64,000 nucleotides of DNA from Neomesorhizobium sp963726065 (GTDB lineage Bacteria; Pseudomonadota; Alphaproteobacteria; Rhizobiales; Rhizobiaceae), in contig CAVSAU010000017.1 in the NCBI GenBank assembly GCA_963726065.1, forward strand, positions 116,519 through 180,518, read 5' to 3'. The notes under the pieces were generated by a model. The model was not told the origin of the DNA. It saw only the letters and a list, made by a program, of their open reading frames with translations, and did no database searches. How positions within the stretch are numbered: the first letter of the stretch is position 1; every line of letters begins with the position of its first letter. Below are positions 38,517 to 48,281 of this stretch, piece after piece. The translations under genes were made by a program, and so were the position numbers.

Positions 38517-39035
38517 CTACCCCCGCGCTGGTTTCAGGCCGCTCGTCTTTTCGATGAACGTGGCGATTTCTGCCACGTCGTCGAGCCTGAAAACCGGCAC
38601 GGATTCGCCGTCCACCGGATGGTCAGCGGCCACCGCGACGATTGCCGGATCGCCGGCCGAAAGCGGCGCCCGGTCCTTGGCGTCCAGCCGGCGCGCCTCG
38701 ATCTTGGGATGCGCTTCGCGCTTGTAACCCTCGACCAGCACCAGGTCGCAGGGCGACATCTGTTCCAGGATGGCGTCCAGCGTCGGCTCTTGATCGCCAC
38801 GCAATTCATGCATAAGCGCCCAGCGCCGGTCCGAAACGATCGCCACTTCGGTCGCACCGGCGGCGCGATGGCGGAAACTGTCGGTGCCCGGCTGGTCGAT
38901 ATCGAAATCGTGGTGCGCGTGCTTCACGGTCGAGACCTTCCAGCCGCGCCGCGTCAATTCCGTCACCAAACGCTCGGTGAGTGTGGTCTTGCCGGAATTC
39001 TTCCAGCCGGTGACGCCGAAGATGCGCTTGCTCAC
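38517..39035 (-). CDS. mobB: Molybdopterin-guanine dinucleotide biosynthesis protein MobB
   Basis: 172 aa P-loop GTPase (FGVTGWKNSGKTTLTERLV) with HAHHDFDIDQPGTDSFRH and LVLVEGYKREAHPK motifs typical of MobB, which assists MobA in molybdenum cofactor maturation. GTG start at 39035 overlaps the mobA stop (GTGA). Co-directional with mobA and the MFS gene. Confidence 0.92.
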   Translation of the reverse strand: MSKRIFGVTGWKNSGKTTLTERLVTELTRRGWKVSTVKHAHHDFDIDQPGTDSFRHRAAGATEVAIVSDRRWALMHELRGDQEPTLDAILEQMSPCDLVLVEGYKREAHPKIEARRLDAKDRAPLSAGDPAIVAVAADHPVDGESVPVFRLDDVAEIATFIEKTSGLKPARG

Positions 39036-39652
39036 AGCTTCCACTCCCGGCAGATCGTCTCCGCCACCGTCAGGTCGTCGACCGTATTGACGTTGAAGAA
39101 CGGATCGACACTGCTGCCGCCAGCAGCGGCGAAAGGGAAATCCACCACAACATAACCCGCGGCCTCGGCGAAGGACATGACCCGTCGGTTGTCGGCTAGG
39201 AAGCGCGTCAGGTCGCTGCGCAAGCCGAGCGGCCACAAGCCGAAGACAGGATGGATTCTGCCGGCCGAGGCTGCCAGCACGATCGTTTCACCAGCGCCTG
39301 CGGCTTCCAGCATCCGGTCCACCATGTCCGTCGGGAAAAACGGCGTGTCGCCGGCGATGCTCACCACATGCGGGCTGTCTGTCTCAGCAATCCATTCCAT
39401 GCCGGCCAGGATGCCGGCGAGCGGGCCCGCAAATCCGAAAACCGTGTCGCCGATCACCGGCAGCCCGAAACTTTCGAAGCGCTGGGGATCGCCATTGGCG
39501 TTGATCGCCAGCGTTCCGGCCTGCGGTGCAACCCGTTCGATCGCGTGCGCCAGCAATGGCTGGCCGGCGAGCATCCGCAGCGGCTTGTCGCCGCCGCCCA
39601 TGCGGCTCGAACGGCCGCCTGCAAGGATCACCGCGGGGGGCTTGCCGCTCAT
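39032..39652 (-). CDS. mobA: Molybdenum cofactor guanylyltransferase MobA
   Basis: 206 aa. Nucleotidyltransferase entry VILAGGRSSRMGGGDKPL, GPLAGILAGMEW, SIAGDTPFFP and the closing FFNVNTVDDL are diagnostic. It transfers GMP from GTP to molybdopterin to form MGD. The ATG at 39652 overlaps the MFS stop (ATGA), and its own stop overlaps mobB. Confidence 0.93.
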   Translation of the reverse strand: MSGKPPAVILAGGRSSRMGGGDKPLRMLAGQPLLAHAIERVAPQAGTLAINANGDPQRFESFGLPVIGDTVFGFAGPLAGILAGMEWIAETDSPHVVSIAGDTPFFPTDMVDRMLEAAGAGETIVLAASAGRIHPVFGLWPLGLRSDLTRFLADNRRVMSFAEAAGYVVVDFPFAAAGGSSVDPFFNVNTVDDLTVAETICREWKL

Positions 39653-40858
39653 TGGACCTCGCCTACCTGCCGCGAAACATGCATGACGTAGAGCGTCGAC
39701 ACAACCGCGGCGGCGGACGAGAGGAACATCACCCAGAGCAGTGGATAGGGGCCCGTTTCGCGGCGACAGGAGTGCTGCGGCGAGGACTGAAAGCACCGCT
39801 CCGCCGCCGATCTGCAGCGCGCCGCCGAGACCCGATGCGGAGCCGGCGAGGTGCGGCTTGACGCTGATCATGCCCGCCGTGGCATTGGGCAGCGTCACAC
39901 CGTTGCCTACGCCGGTGAAGAAGGCGGGCCCGAACAGCGACAGCGGATGATTGTAGCCGGCGAGGAACAGGGCGATCGACAACAGCATGCCGACTGCGGA
40001 GATCAAGTTGCCGCTCAGCATCATGCGGTTGATCCCGATCCGCGTCGACAGCCTGCCGGACAGGAAGTTGCCCAAGAGATAGCCGACCGAGATGATGCCG
40101 AAATAGACGCCGTATTGCGACGGGGTCAGCATGAGGATCTCCGACGCGACATAGGGACCGCCGCCGATGAAGGCGAAGAAGGCGCCGGAGGTGAGGGCGG
40201 CCGTAAACACGTATCCCCAGAAGCGGCGCGAGGTCAGCAGTTCGGGATATGTGTTGAACTGTGCGGCGAAACTGGCTGACCGGCTGCGGTTGGTCTCGCC
40301 CATGTCGAGATGGACGAGGACAAAAACGACCAGGCCGAACACCAGAGTCAGCACAAATGTCGACTGCCAGCCGTAGATCTCGTCGAGCACGCCACCAATC
40401 ATCGGGCCGATCATCGGCACCAGCGCCATGCCCATGGTGATGTAGCCGATGGCGCTTGCCGCCTCGCTAGCCTCGACCGTGTCGCGAACGATGGCGCGCG
40501 ACAGCACGATGCCGGCCGTTGCAAACGCCTGCAGCAACCTGCAACCGAGCAGGAAGCCGATTGTCGGCGCGAAGATCGCGGCGACTGAGCCGATCAGGAA
40601 AATCGCCATGCAGACCAGCATGACTGGCCGCCGGCCGAAGCGGTCGGAGGCCGGCCCGATCAGGAGCTGGAGAAACGCGGTGGCGACGAGGTAGAGCGAG
40701 ACGGCAAGCTGGACCACCGCATAATCGGCTTCGAAATGCCGGGCCATGCCCGGCATCGACGGAAGGAAAATGTTCATCGACAGCGCGCCGACCGAAGCGG
40801 CGAGCACCAGGGTCAGAACGTGGGGTTGGGTTCTGCGGTCGAGGAATGCCGCGGCCAT
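39649..40858 (-). CDS. Bcr/CflA-family MFS drug exporter, one frameshift
   Basis: Twelve-helix major facilitator of about 400 aa. Signatures: NIFLPSMPGMARHFEADYA, GPASDRFGRRPVML (loop 2-3 motif) and RLLQAFATAGIVLSRAIVRD, typical of Bcr/CflA drug resistance carriers. The frame changes near 39765; corrected, the C-terminus ends MHVSRQVGEVQ with a TGA overlapping mobA. Start ATG 40858 shares a base with the EamA stop. Confidence 0.85.
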
Positions 40859-41812
40859 CACATTCCTTCCGGCGCCATCGCCGGCGCCGTGCTTTCGGCT
40901 GCCGGCCGGGTTCTCCCGACGACGCGCTCGCGGTAGAGCGCATAGAGCCCGGAACCGACGACAATGGCAGCGCCTGCGATCATCGCCTTGTCGGGAACGT
41001 CGCCGAAAACCAGGTAACCGAGAAGGATTGCCCAGAGCAGCGCGGTATAGCGGAATGGCGCGATGAACGAGATGTCGCCTGACCGCATCGCCAGGATGAT
41101 GAACTGGTAGCCGACGAGAAGCAGCATCGCGGCGCACGCAAGCGCTCCGACTTCGCCGCTGGTCATGGGCGTCCAGCCGCCCAGTGGCACGATCAGGAGG
41201 GCCCCGCTCGCCGCCACCGCGGAGGCGGTCATGGTCGAAACCAGCAGGGTTGGAATGTCAGTCGGTATCTTTCTCGTCGCCAAGTCGCGGATCGCGCAGA
41301 ACACAACGCACAACAGCGCCAGCAGCGAATAGGCGCTGAAACCCTCGAAACCCGGGCGAACGATGATCGTCACGCCGGCAAAACCGGCGGCGATGGCCAA
41401 CCAGCGCCGCCAGCCTACGGTTTCGCCGAACACCAGCGCCGCTCCCATGGTGACGGCAAGCGGCAGTGCCTGCAGAACGGCCGAGACGTTGGCGAGCGGC
41501 AGATGCGCAAGCGCGAAAAGGAAAGACGACGGTCGCGGCGACTTCGCAGAATGTGCGGACCGCCAACGTACGGTCCAGCACGTGCGCGGGCTTGCGCAAT
41601 GCGCCTTGGTGCCAGGCCAGCAAAGCGATCAGGGCTGTCGCGAAAAAGCCGCGCACCAGCATCACCTGGCCTGCGTTCATCGCGCCGGTCATCGTCTTGG
41701 TGATCGCGTCGTTGGCGGTGAAGCCCGCCATCGAAACGACCATGAACAAGGCGCTGCGGAATTCGGCGAAAGGGGCAAGGGTGCAATCCGGGATTGGAAG
41801 TCCACCTGCCAT
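40858..41812 (-). CDS. EamA/RhaT-family (DMT) transporter, one frameshift
   Basis: About ten membrane helices in two EamA repeats: MVVSMAGFTANDAITKTM and GAMNAGQVMLVRGFFATALI in the first, GDISFIAPFRYTALLWAILLG and FGDVPDKAMIAGAAIVVGSG in the second. The frame changes near 41520 (VVF then LFALAHLPLA), where dropping one C restores it. Start taken at ATG 41812. Substrate unknown. Its stop overlaps the MFS start. Confidence 0.82.
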
Positions 41813-41917
41813 GTAACAGCCAGCCACGAAACAGCAATGCTATTCGACTGGGCCAGCCGGGCAGGGAAAAACCACGGCCGGCTGCGGAGCGGCGCTGGAG
41901 GCCAAATTCGAAGACGC

Positions 41918-42275
41918 CTACTGCGGCGTCAGCATTTCGGTACCGTTGCCGTCCTTGCCGGCGATCGTCCAGAGTCCGTCGAGGCTGCCGTCCGCGCCGA
42001 CCTTGTAGACGACGAGGCCGAACACATCGCCAAGCACATAGGCGGCGGCGAAGGCGTTGCCATTGCGCGAGCAGATGCCTTCCGACGTCGTACCTCCGGT
42101 CACCCAGTGGATCGGTGCATGTGGTGTCGCTGGTGAGCTTGATTTCGGCGGTGCCGCTGTAGTTGGAGCCGTCGAGGTTGGTTCCTTCGACAGTGTACAT
42201 GCCGCCGATCGACTGTGCCGAAGCGGACGCTGCAAGACATAGTAAAATGAATGCGACTGCTGGAAGTCTCCTCAT
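41918..42275 (-). CDS. Small secreted protein of unknown function, one frameshift
   Basis: About 119 aa with a signal peptide (RLPAVAFILLCLAASASAQ, cleavage after SASA), then GGMYTVEGTNLDGSNYSGTA. After a frame change near 42117 it continues CTIHWVTGGTTSEGICSR to the end TEMLTPQ. Two Cys in the mature part could form a disulfide. It looks like a conserved periplasmic hypothetical; I do not recognise the family. Confidence 0.65.
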
Positions 42276-42408
42276 GATTTCGCCTCACCTGGCGCGACGC
42301 CGCCAACAGGTCACGTTATTTTAGCGTGCGCCGGCGCGTAAATCAGCCAGAGCTAGATCATTTGGGGTGCTTTGGAGCGTTTTTCGAGGTGATGCCGCCG
42401 CGCCCGCG

Positions 42409-43419
42409 TCAGCCGCCGGTGACGCTCATGTGGCGCGAGACCGCGGGCCGCCTGGTGCGGCGGTCGATGACAAAATCGTGGCCTTTCGGCTTGCGGCCGA
42501 TGGCTTCGTCGATTGCGTTGGACAGAAGCTCGTTGCCCTCGGACTGGCGCAGCGGCGCGCGCAGGTCGGCAGCGTCCTCCTGGCCCAGGCACATGTAGAG
42601 CGTGCCGGTGCAGGTCAGCCTCACGCGGTTGCAGCTTTCGCAGAAATTGTGGGTCATCGGCGTGATGAAGCCCAGCCGCCCGCCGGTTTCGGCGACTTCG
42701 ACATAGCGTGCCGGTCCACCGGTCTTGAACGCTATGTCGGTCAGCGTGAACTGGCGCTCGAGGTTGGCGCGCAGCAGCGACAGCGGCAGGTACTGGTCGG
42801 TTCGGTCGGCATCGATCTCGCCCATCGGCATCGTCTCGATGACGGTCAGGTCCATGCCGCGGCCGTTCGCCCAGCGCAGCATGTCCGGCAGTTCGGCGTC
42901 GTTGAATCCTTTGAGCGCCACCGCGTTAAGCTTGATCTTCAACCCGGCGGCCTGCGCGGCGTCGATGCCTTCCATCACTTTCGCCAGGTTTCCCCAGCGG
43001 GTGATGGCATGGAATTTGTCGGCGTCCAGCGTGTCCAAAGACACGTTGATGCGCTTGACGCCACAATCGGCCAGTTCGGCGGCAAAACGCGACAGCTGCG
43101 ATCCATTGGTGGTCAGCGTCAGTTCTTCCAGAGCGCCGCTCTCGAGATGGCGCGACAGCTGGCGAACGAGGTGCATGATGTTTTTGCGCACCAGTGGCTC
43201 GCCGCCGGTCAGCCTGAGTTTTTTCACGCCTTTTTCGATGAAGACGGTGCACAGCCGGTCGAGTTCCTCCAGAGAAAGCAGATCCCGCTTAGGCAGGAAG
43301 GTCATGTCCTCCGCCATGCAGTAGGTGCAGCGGAAGTCGCAGCGATCGGTCACCGACACGCGCAGATACGAAATCGCGCGTCCGAATGGATCGATCATGC
43401 CGTTGCCATGAAAAGCCAT
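42409..43419 (-). CDS. moaA: GTP 3',8-cyclase MoaA
   Basis: 336 aa. Radical-SAM cluster Cys27-x3-Cys31-x2-Cys34 (RCDFRCTYC), the second cluster NFCESCNRVRLTCTG, and the C-terminal Gly-Gly needed for activity. It converts GTP toward cyclic pyranopterin in the first step of Moco synthesis. ATG 43419 is chosen; a TTG at 43452 would add 11 residues with no family support. With mobA and mobB it makes a Moco cluster. Intact. Confidence 0.94.
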   Translation of the reverse strand: MAFHGNGMIDPFGRAISYLRVSVTDRCDFRCTYCMAEDMTFLPKRDLLSLEELDRLCTVFIEKGVKKLRLTGGEPLVRKNIMHLVRQLSRHLESGALEELTLTTNGSQLSRFAAELADCGVKRINVSLDTLDADKFHAITRWGNLAKVMEGIDAAQAAGLKIKLNAVALKGFNDAELPDMLRWANGRGMDLTVIETMPMGEIDADRTDQYLPLSLLRANLERQFTLTDIAFKTGGPARYVEVAETGGRLGFITPMTHNFCESCNRVRLTCTGTLYMCLGQEDAADLRAPLRQSEGNELLSNAIDEAIGRKPKGHDFVIDRRTRRPAVSRHMSVTGG

Positions 43420-43591
43420 GCTATCCGTTCTGATCCCGGGTTCCCGGTTCAATTGAGCCGGCTCCCTTCATGTCGTTCAACTCGGCGCACCATTCAAGGC
43501 CACCCGTGTTGTCCTTTGGTAACATTCGGGTGGCTGGCGGCGCAATGGCTGCCTAATTCTTGTTCAGTCGGAAAGGGGCCTAAAGGCTATC

Positions 43592-43990
43592 TCAGCGTTT
43601 TTCGCGGTGGTAGGTCATCGCCATCGAGAAGCAAAGCGCCAGCGGCATTTCAGGCAAGGGCGCGGAAAGGTCGAGCAGGATCGCGCGGTTTCCTTGGAAA
43701 ACAAGCTCTTCCGGAAACAGGCTGCAGAACGTATCGACCAACGTTGTCTTGCAGTTGAAATACACCGCGCATTGTTGCGGCCGGGACGCCTTCCAGCCTA
43801 GCCGGATGGCGCTGCCGCTGCGCGAAACCTCCGTCAGATAGGCCGGTTCTCCCCATTTCAGTGTTTCGGTGAGCGGGCCGACGCCATCCGTCGTGGCAGC
43901 GGTGTCAAAGATCAGATGCCGCAAGGCAAGCAGCCGTTCCCGCGCCGCCGCCGGGCAGGCGTCGAAGACCGCCGCTACATGTGCAGGCAT
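43592..43990 (-). CDS. DUF1801 (YdhG-like) domain protein
   Basis: About 132 aa: LLALRHLIFDTAATTDGVGP, LKWGEPAYLT and the closing MPLALCFSMAMTYHREK are typical of DUF1801 proteins. Start ATG 43990; a TTG at 44008 overlapping the AraC stop (TTGA) is an alternative. Coupled to the AraC regulator. Function unknown. Confidence 0.75.
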   Translation of the reverse strand: MPAHVAAVFDACPAAARERLLALRHLIFDTAATTDGVGPLTETLKWGEPAYLTEVSRSGSAIRLGWKASRPQQCAVYFNCKTTLVDTFCSLFPEELVFQGNRAILLDLSAPLPEMPLALCFSMAMTYHREKR

Positions 43991-44004
43991 GGCGGGATCA
44001 GCCT

Positions 44005-44865
44005 TCAAGGCACGCTCGCCAGCGGGAGGTGGATCTCGGTCACAAGCTCGGTCGGCGGCACGTCGCGCGGGTTGTTCAGATATTCCTCGAACACCGGGGA
44101 TTCGGCCGGTTCGTATCCGGAATGTGGCAGCCAGGCGCCCCACAGCCAACGGTAGGCGTCCTTCATGTCGGCATAGGGCCCCTTGTAGCGCAACCTTGCG
44201 CATGGTCCTCCACGCAGGGCCGTCTCTTCGAGCGGTGGCGCTAGGACCGCATCCGGTCCTACCGGCGTGCAGGCCATCGAGCGCAGTTTTTCAACCGGCA
44301 CCGCATCCGGATCGTCGAAATACAATCCGATCATGCGTGCGCCCTGCGTCAGCAGGCCTTGCGCGGCAAGGTCGACGAACAACGCGCCCATGGCGCGGTC
44401 GATCTGCATATAGGAACCGGTGTGCTGCACCGCTGCGCACCGCAGTTCCCGCACCACAACCACCTCGACTGGAAATCCGGTGGCGTCGCCAGTGCGGTTT
44501 GCGGCCTTGAACGCCGCATGGCTGCCGCTGGCGCGATAACCGGCTGGCGCCTTGCCGTAGGCTTGCTTGAAAGCGCGGCCAAACGCCTCCGGCGAGCCAT
44601 ATCCGGCACGCTCTGCGATCTCGGCCACCGACATCTCGGAATTGGCCAGCCGGTCGGCCGCCCGGTGCAGCCGCAGGCGCTTGACCGTCGATGCGAGCGT
44701 TTCACCGCGCATGGCCGTATAGATGCGATGCCAGTGGAAGGGTGACAGGCAGGCCACCTCCGCCAGCCTGTCCATGCCGATGTCTTCTTCCAGATGATCG
44801 TAAACATAATCGACGACGCGGTTCAGCCGCGTCTCGTAGTTGGTCTGTTTGGGTAACAAGGTCAC
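44005..44865 (-). CDS. AraC-family regulator with GyrI-like effector domain
   Basis: 286 aa. The N-terminal AraC double helix-turn-helix (LAEVACLSPFHWHRIYTAM, then IAERAGYGSPEAFGRAFKQ) precedes a GyrI-like small-molecule domain (about residues 130-286, HTGSYMQIDRAMGALF, CARLRYKGPYADMKDAYRW). This is the Rob/SoxS-plus-GyrI arrangement used in multidrug or stress sensing. The DUF1801 gene is coupled downstream. Confidence 0.9.
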   Translation of the reverse strand: MTLLPKQTNYETRLNRVVDYVYDHLEEDIGMDRLAEVACLSPFHWHRIYTAMRGETLASTVKRLRLHRAADRLANSEMSVAEIAERAGYGSPEAFGRAFKQAYGKAPAGYRASGSHAAFKAANRTGDATGFPVEVVVVRELRCAAVQHTGSYMQIDRAMGALFVDLAAQGLLTQGARMIGLYFDDPDAVPVEKLRSMACTPVGPDAVLAPPLEETALRGGPCARLRYKGPYADMKDAYRWLWGAWLPHSGYEPAESPVFEEYLNNPRDVPPTELVTEIHLPLASVP

Positions 44866-44937
44866 GGGAGCACCTCGTCTTCGTTCCGTGCGGTCCTCAT
44901 CCCACGAGACGACCTGATAAATCCTGCTGACTTGCGG

Positions 44938-45297
44938 CTAATCCGTATAGGTCCACGTATCGGCGCCATCGAGATGGCGGACCCGCACTCCGGCGATATC
45001 AGCGGGGTCCATCAGGCGGGTGTTCACCGCTATCCGCTCGGCGGCGCCCTTCCTGACGCTCTCCCAATGGGTGACGCAGCCGCATGTCGGGCAATGGTGG
45101 GTCTCCAGCGTGCGGTCGCCCTGCACATAGGCAACCGTCCGAGCCTTGCCTGCCGCGAAAACCACCTGCGCCTGAACGTAATACGCCCACCGCGCGCCGT
45201 TGCGGCGGCAGAGAGAGCAGTTGCAGGAGGTTATGCTCTCTGGCCGCTCCACCACCTGCATTTTCACCGCGCCGCAATGGCATGATGCTTCGATCAC
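44938..45297 (-). CDS. GFA-domain (CENP-V/GFA) zinc protein
   Basis: 119 aa with three Cys groups in the GFA zinc layout: CHCGAVK, CNCSLCRRNGA and CPTCGCVTHW. The family includes glutathione-dependent formaldehyde-activating enzyme and many uncharacterised relatives. GTG start at 45297 (IEASCHCG). The activity here is not proven. Confidence 0.87.
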   Translation of the reverse strand: MIEASCHCGAVKMQVVERPESITSCNCSLCRRNGARWAYYVQAQVVFAAGKARTVAYVQGDRTLETHHCPTCGCVTHWESVRKGAAERIAVNTRLMDPADIAGVRVRHLDGADTWTYTD

Positions 45298-45377
45298 GAT
45301 TCTGCTCCAGCCCAGGCACCGGCAGCCTAACCGGAAACGTTTGGCTGGGGAAGAAAACGCCGGTGCCATGGCTGGCG

Positions 45378-46474
45378 TCACTCGCCGCGGCGCGCCTGTT
45401 TCTCCTTCATGGCGCTCCTCGCCATCTTGCCGAAGGCGCGGTCGCGGGCACGGCGTTCGGCGAGGCTCTCGCTGTTGAGCGCCTCTTCGGCGGCGAGCTT
45501 GCGCCAGCGCTCGAGGCGGCCGGCTTCGAGCGCGCCCGAGTCGATCGCCGCCCGGACGGCGCAGCCCGGTTCGGTCTCGTGCCGGCAATCGCTGAAGCGG
45601 CAGTTGCGGCGCAAGCGCGACGATATCGGCGAACACGTCGTCGAGGCCGGCCTCCGACATCGGTCAGCTGCAGTTCGCGCATGCCCGGCGTGTCGACCAG
45701 CCAGCCGCCGGCCGGCAGCCGATGCAGCGCGCGGCCGGTGGTCGTGTGCCGGCCCTTGTCGTCGTCCTCGCGGATGCCTTGCGTTGCGAGCCGCTCGCCG
45801 GTCAGCGTGTTGACCAGCGTCGACTTGCCGACGCCGGACGAGCCCGACCAGCGCCACCGTCTGGCCGCGCGCGCACCAGGGCGCCAGGCAGGCGACGCTC
45901 TCGGCGCTCGCGGGCGTCGACCGTCTCGACCAGCGATGCCCGGGCAGCAGGCTTGCCGCGCATCGCGCACGAAATCGTCCGGCGTCGTCGGCGAGGTCGG
46001 CCTTGGTCAGCACGACGACCGGCGTCACCTCGGCTTCTCGCGCCAGCGCCAGGATAGCGCTCCAGCCGCGCCGCATTGAAATCCTGATTGCAGGACGACA
46101 CGATGAACAGCGTGTCGACATTGGCGGCGATGAGCTGCAGCTTGCGGCCGGTGCCGGCCGCGCGCCGCTTGAACAGGCTCGGCGTCGCAAGCAGCCGGCG
46201 CGGCCGTCCCGTTTGCACGTCGAGCAGCAGCCAGTCGCCGACCGTGGCGAAGCCTCTTCGTCGTCGGGCGTTTCGACGAAGGGCAGTATCTGCGTGTCGA
46301 TGCCGGGGCCGGCGACATGCAGGCGGTCGCGATGGACCGCCATCACGCGCACCGGCGCGCTGGTCTCGCCAGATCGAGTTGGGAAGCGAAAAAGTTGTTC
46401 CAGCCGAAATCGGCAAGCTGGAATTTTCGGATGTCATTGGTCTCGTACCAGCTTGTGCCGCCATGGGCGGACAC
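45378..46474 (-). CDS. rsgA: Ribosome small subunit-dependent GTPase RsgA, multiple frameshifts
   Basis: Circularly permuted GTPase in late 30S assembly. Recoverable in order: FQLADFGWNNFFASQL (N-terminal start of the OB domain), RVMAVHRDRLHVAGP, DWLLLDVQTGRPRRLL, IVSSCNQDFNAARLERY, TPVVVLTKADLADD, GSSGVGKSTLVNTLTGERL (G1), VDTPGMRELQL (G3) and the zinc region CRFSDCRHETEPGCAV. At least five frame changes are needed. The start is probably GTG 46474; the exact start is uncertain. All domains survive, so sequence error is likely. Confidence 0.82.
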
Positions 46475-46764
46475 GGGTCAACGGAACTTCTGTCGCGCGC
46501 GGCAGAAGCGTCAAGGAAGGGGGCTGGTCGAGGAGGTAGGGGTGTGAGACTTGCCGATTGGGAAACCCCGCTGGCAAGCACGCAATTCCACTATCCGGCT
46601 TCGCCAGCCGGTCGGGAGATGGCGACAATCATTCAACGTCTCCTTTGCGGCTTGCGTTGCGTTGGCGCGGATTATGCTGACAGAATGCGGCGCTGTCCAG
46701 CCGCCGGGTTGTTTGTGCCAACTGCATCGGCCTCCACGTGCCAGCTGGAAGCTTGCGGGAGGGA

Positions 46765-47177
46765 ATGGTCGTTTGCGCCTGGGCAGAATTCTATGTGCGG
46801 GACGTCGAGGAAACCGCAGACTTTTACGAAAAGCACTTTCGGTTTCAAAGCCTTCAGGCAGGAAGGCGATAGAATTGTGAGCTGGTGGGTGCGGAGGAAC
46901 CCCATGCTCCATCAAGCCGGCAAGGCGCAGAAAACCGGTCAATCGACGGTGAAGCTGGTGTTCGATGCGGAAAATGTCGAGGCTTTTTCTGAAAAGTGCG
47001 CCGCCGCGGGTTGAAATTGGAGCTTTGCACCATGCCGATGGCTATATCTTCGCCAATGCGCGGGACCCTTCCGGAAATCCGATCTGCATTTCGAGCCGGG
47101 CTTTTCGCGACGGCAGCTATGAGATTCCAGCCCGGCGCATTCATTTCCGGCTTTCGCCGGCGTCAAAACCGGCGTAA
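46765..47177 (+). CDS. VOC-family (glyoxalase-like) protein, two frameshifts
   Basis: About 137 aa. AEFYVRDVEETADFYEKHFG is the first half-motif of the vicinal oxygen chelate fold, followed after a shift near 46835 by FRQEGDRIV and VKLVFDAENVEAFSEKCAA. After a shift near 47014 it continues HADGYIFANARDPSGNPI. The His/Glu metal ligands are not obvious. ATG 46765 has GGGAGGGA upstream. Specific substrate unknown. Confidence 0.75.
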
Positions 47178-47205
47178 CCGGGGCGAACCAAATGCAGGGG
47201 CAAAG

Positions 47206-47559
47206 ATGACCGCGCCAAAGGAACTCCGCGTATCGAAGGACCGCAAGCTTCTGACGGTCACTTTTCCCGATCATGCGCCATTCGAGTTGCCGGCGGAGTT
47301 CCTGCGTGTCGTCTCGCCCTCGGCCGAGGTTCAGGGCCATTCGCCGGAACAGCGCGTCACCGTGCCCGGCAAGCGCAATGTGGCCATCACCAGGATCGAG
47401 CCGGTCGGTAATTATGCCGTTCGCATCGTCTTCGACGATTTCCACGACACCGGCATTTTTACCTGGAACTATCTGCACGCGCTCGGCCACGAAAAGGAAG
47501 CGCGCTGGCAGGCCTATCTCGCCGAACTGGCGGAAAAGAAGCTCAGCCGGGATCGATAG
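47206..47559 (+). CDS. DUF971 family protein
   Basis: 117 aa: MTAPKELRVSKDRKLLTVTF, the LPAEFLRVVSPSAEV segment and the final DTGIFTWNYLHALG are the DUF971 pattern. In other genomes the domain is linked with Fe-S carrier (Mrp/ApbC) or carnitine-hydroxylase-like proteins, and here it lies within about 4 kb of Moco genes, but no specific role can be given. Confidence 0.85.
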   Translation: MTAPKELRVSKDRKLLTVTFPDHAPFELPAEFLRVVSPSAEVQGHSPEQRVTVPGKRNVAITRIEPVGNYAVRIVFDDFHDTGIFTWNYLHALGHEKEARWQAYLAELAEKKLSRDR

Positions 47560-47627
47560 CTGCTGTCGCCGGTTCTTCATATTGGCCGGCTGACGGCGTT
47601 GTTTCGGAATTGGACAGGAGCGGAACG

Positions 47628-48239
47628 ATGTCCATCATCACCACGGTCGAACAGCTCGAAGCTCTTTACGGTCTTCCCGGCGAGGCCTCGCTGGTCAAGG
47701 AATTCGACCACATCATCCCGGAATACGCCGCCTTCATCGAAGCTTCTCCGTTCGTGGCGCTGGCGACGTCAGGCCCGGAGGGGTTGGATTGTTCGCCGCG
47801 CGGCGACCTCGCTGGCTTCGTGCGCATCCATGACGACAGGACGTTGATGATGCCCGATCGGCGCGGCAACAACCGCGCCGATTCGCTGAAGAACATCATT
47901 CGCGATCCGCGTATAGGGCTCCTGTTTCTGGTGCCAGGTTCGGGCACCACGTTGCGCGTCAACGGCCGTGCGGAGATTTCCATCGATCCCGAGCTTTGCG
48001 CGTCGTTCGCCGTCGAAGAGAAACCGGCGCGCTCGGTAACGGTGGTCGCGGTCGAGAAAGTCTATTTCCAGTGTGCCCGCGCGATCCACCGCTCGCAGCT
48101 TTGGAACCCGGAAAAGCACGCCGACCCGAAAAGCCTGCCGACGCCCGGCCAGATTCTCGCCGTCACCAGCCGCCGTGCCATCGACGGCGAGGCCTACGAC
48201 AAGGAATGGCCGGAGCGGGCGAAGAAAACGATGTGGTAG
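47628..48239 (+). CDS. Pyridoxamine 5'-phosphate oxidase-like FMN protein (MSMEG_1061 type)
   Basis: 203 aa with the split-barrel fold: FVALATSGPEGLDCSPRGD, LMMPDRRGNNRADSLKNI and LLFLVPGSGTTLRVNGRAEI. The C-terminal YFQCARAIHRSQLWNPEKH is typical of the MSMEG_1061/TIGR04025 group rather than PdxH. Flavin or F420 binding is expected; substrate unknown. ATG 47628 with GGAG upstream. Confidence 0.85.
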   Translation: MSIITTVEQLEALYGLPGEASLVKEFDHIIPEYAAFIEASPFVALATSGPEGLDCSPRGDLAGFVRIHDDRTLMMPDRRGNNRADSLKNIIRDPRIGLLFLVPGSGTTLRVNGRAEISIDPELCASFAVEEKPARSVTVVAVEKVYFQCARAIHRSQLWNPEKHADPKSLPTPGQILAVTSRRAIDGEAYDKEWPERAKKTMW

Positions 48240-48281
48240 GCGCGGTCGAACCGACGCAGCCCCTTCGTTTCCCGGCACATA

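Noticed and set aside
42276..43600. Moco riboswitch near moaA
   Set aside because: The leader of moaA (43420-43591) shows no extended conserved stems that I can recognise.
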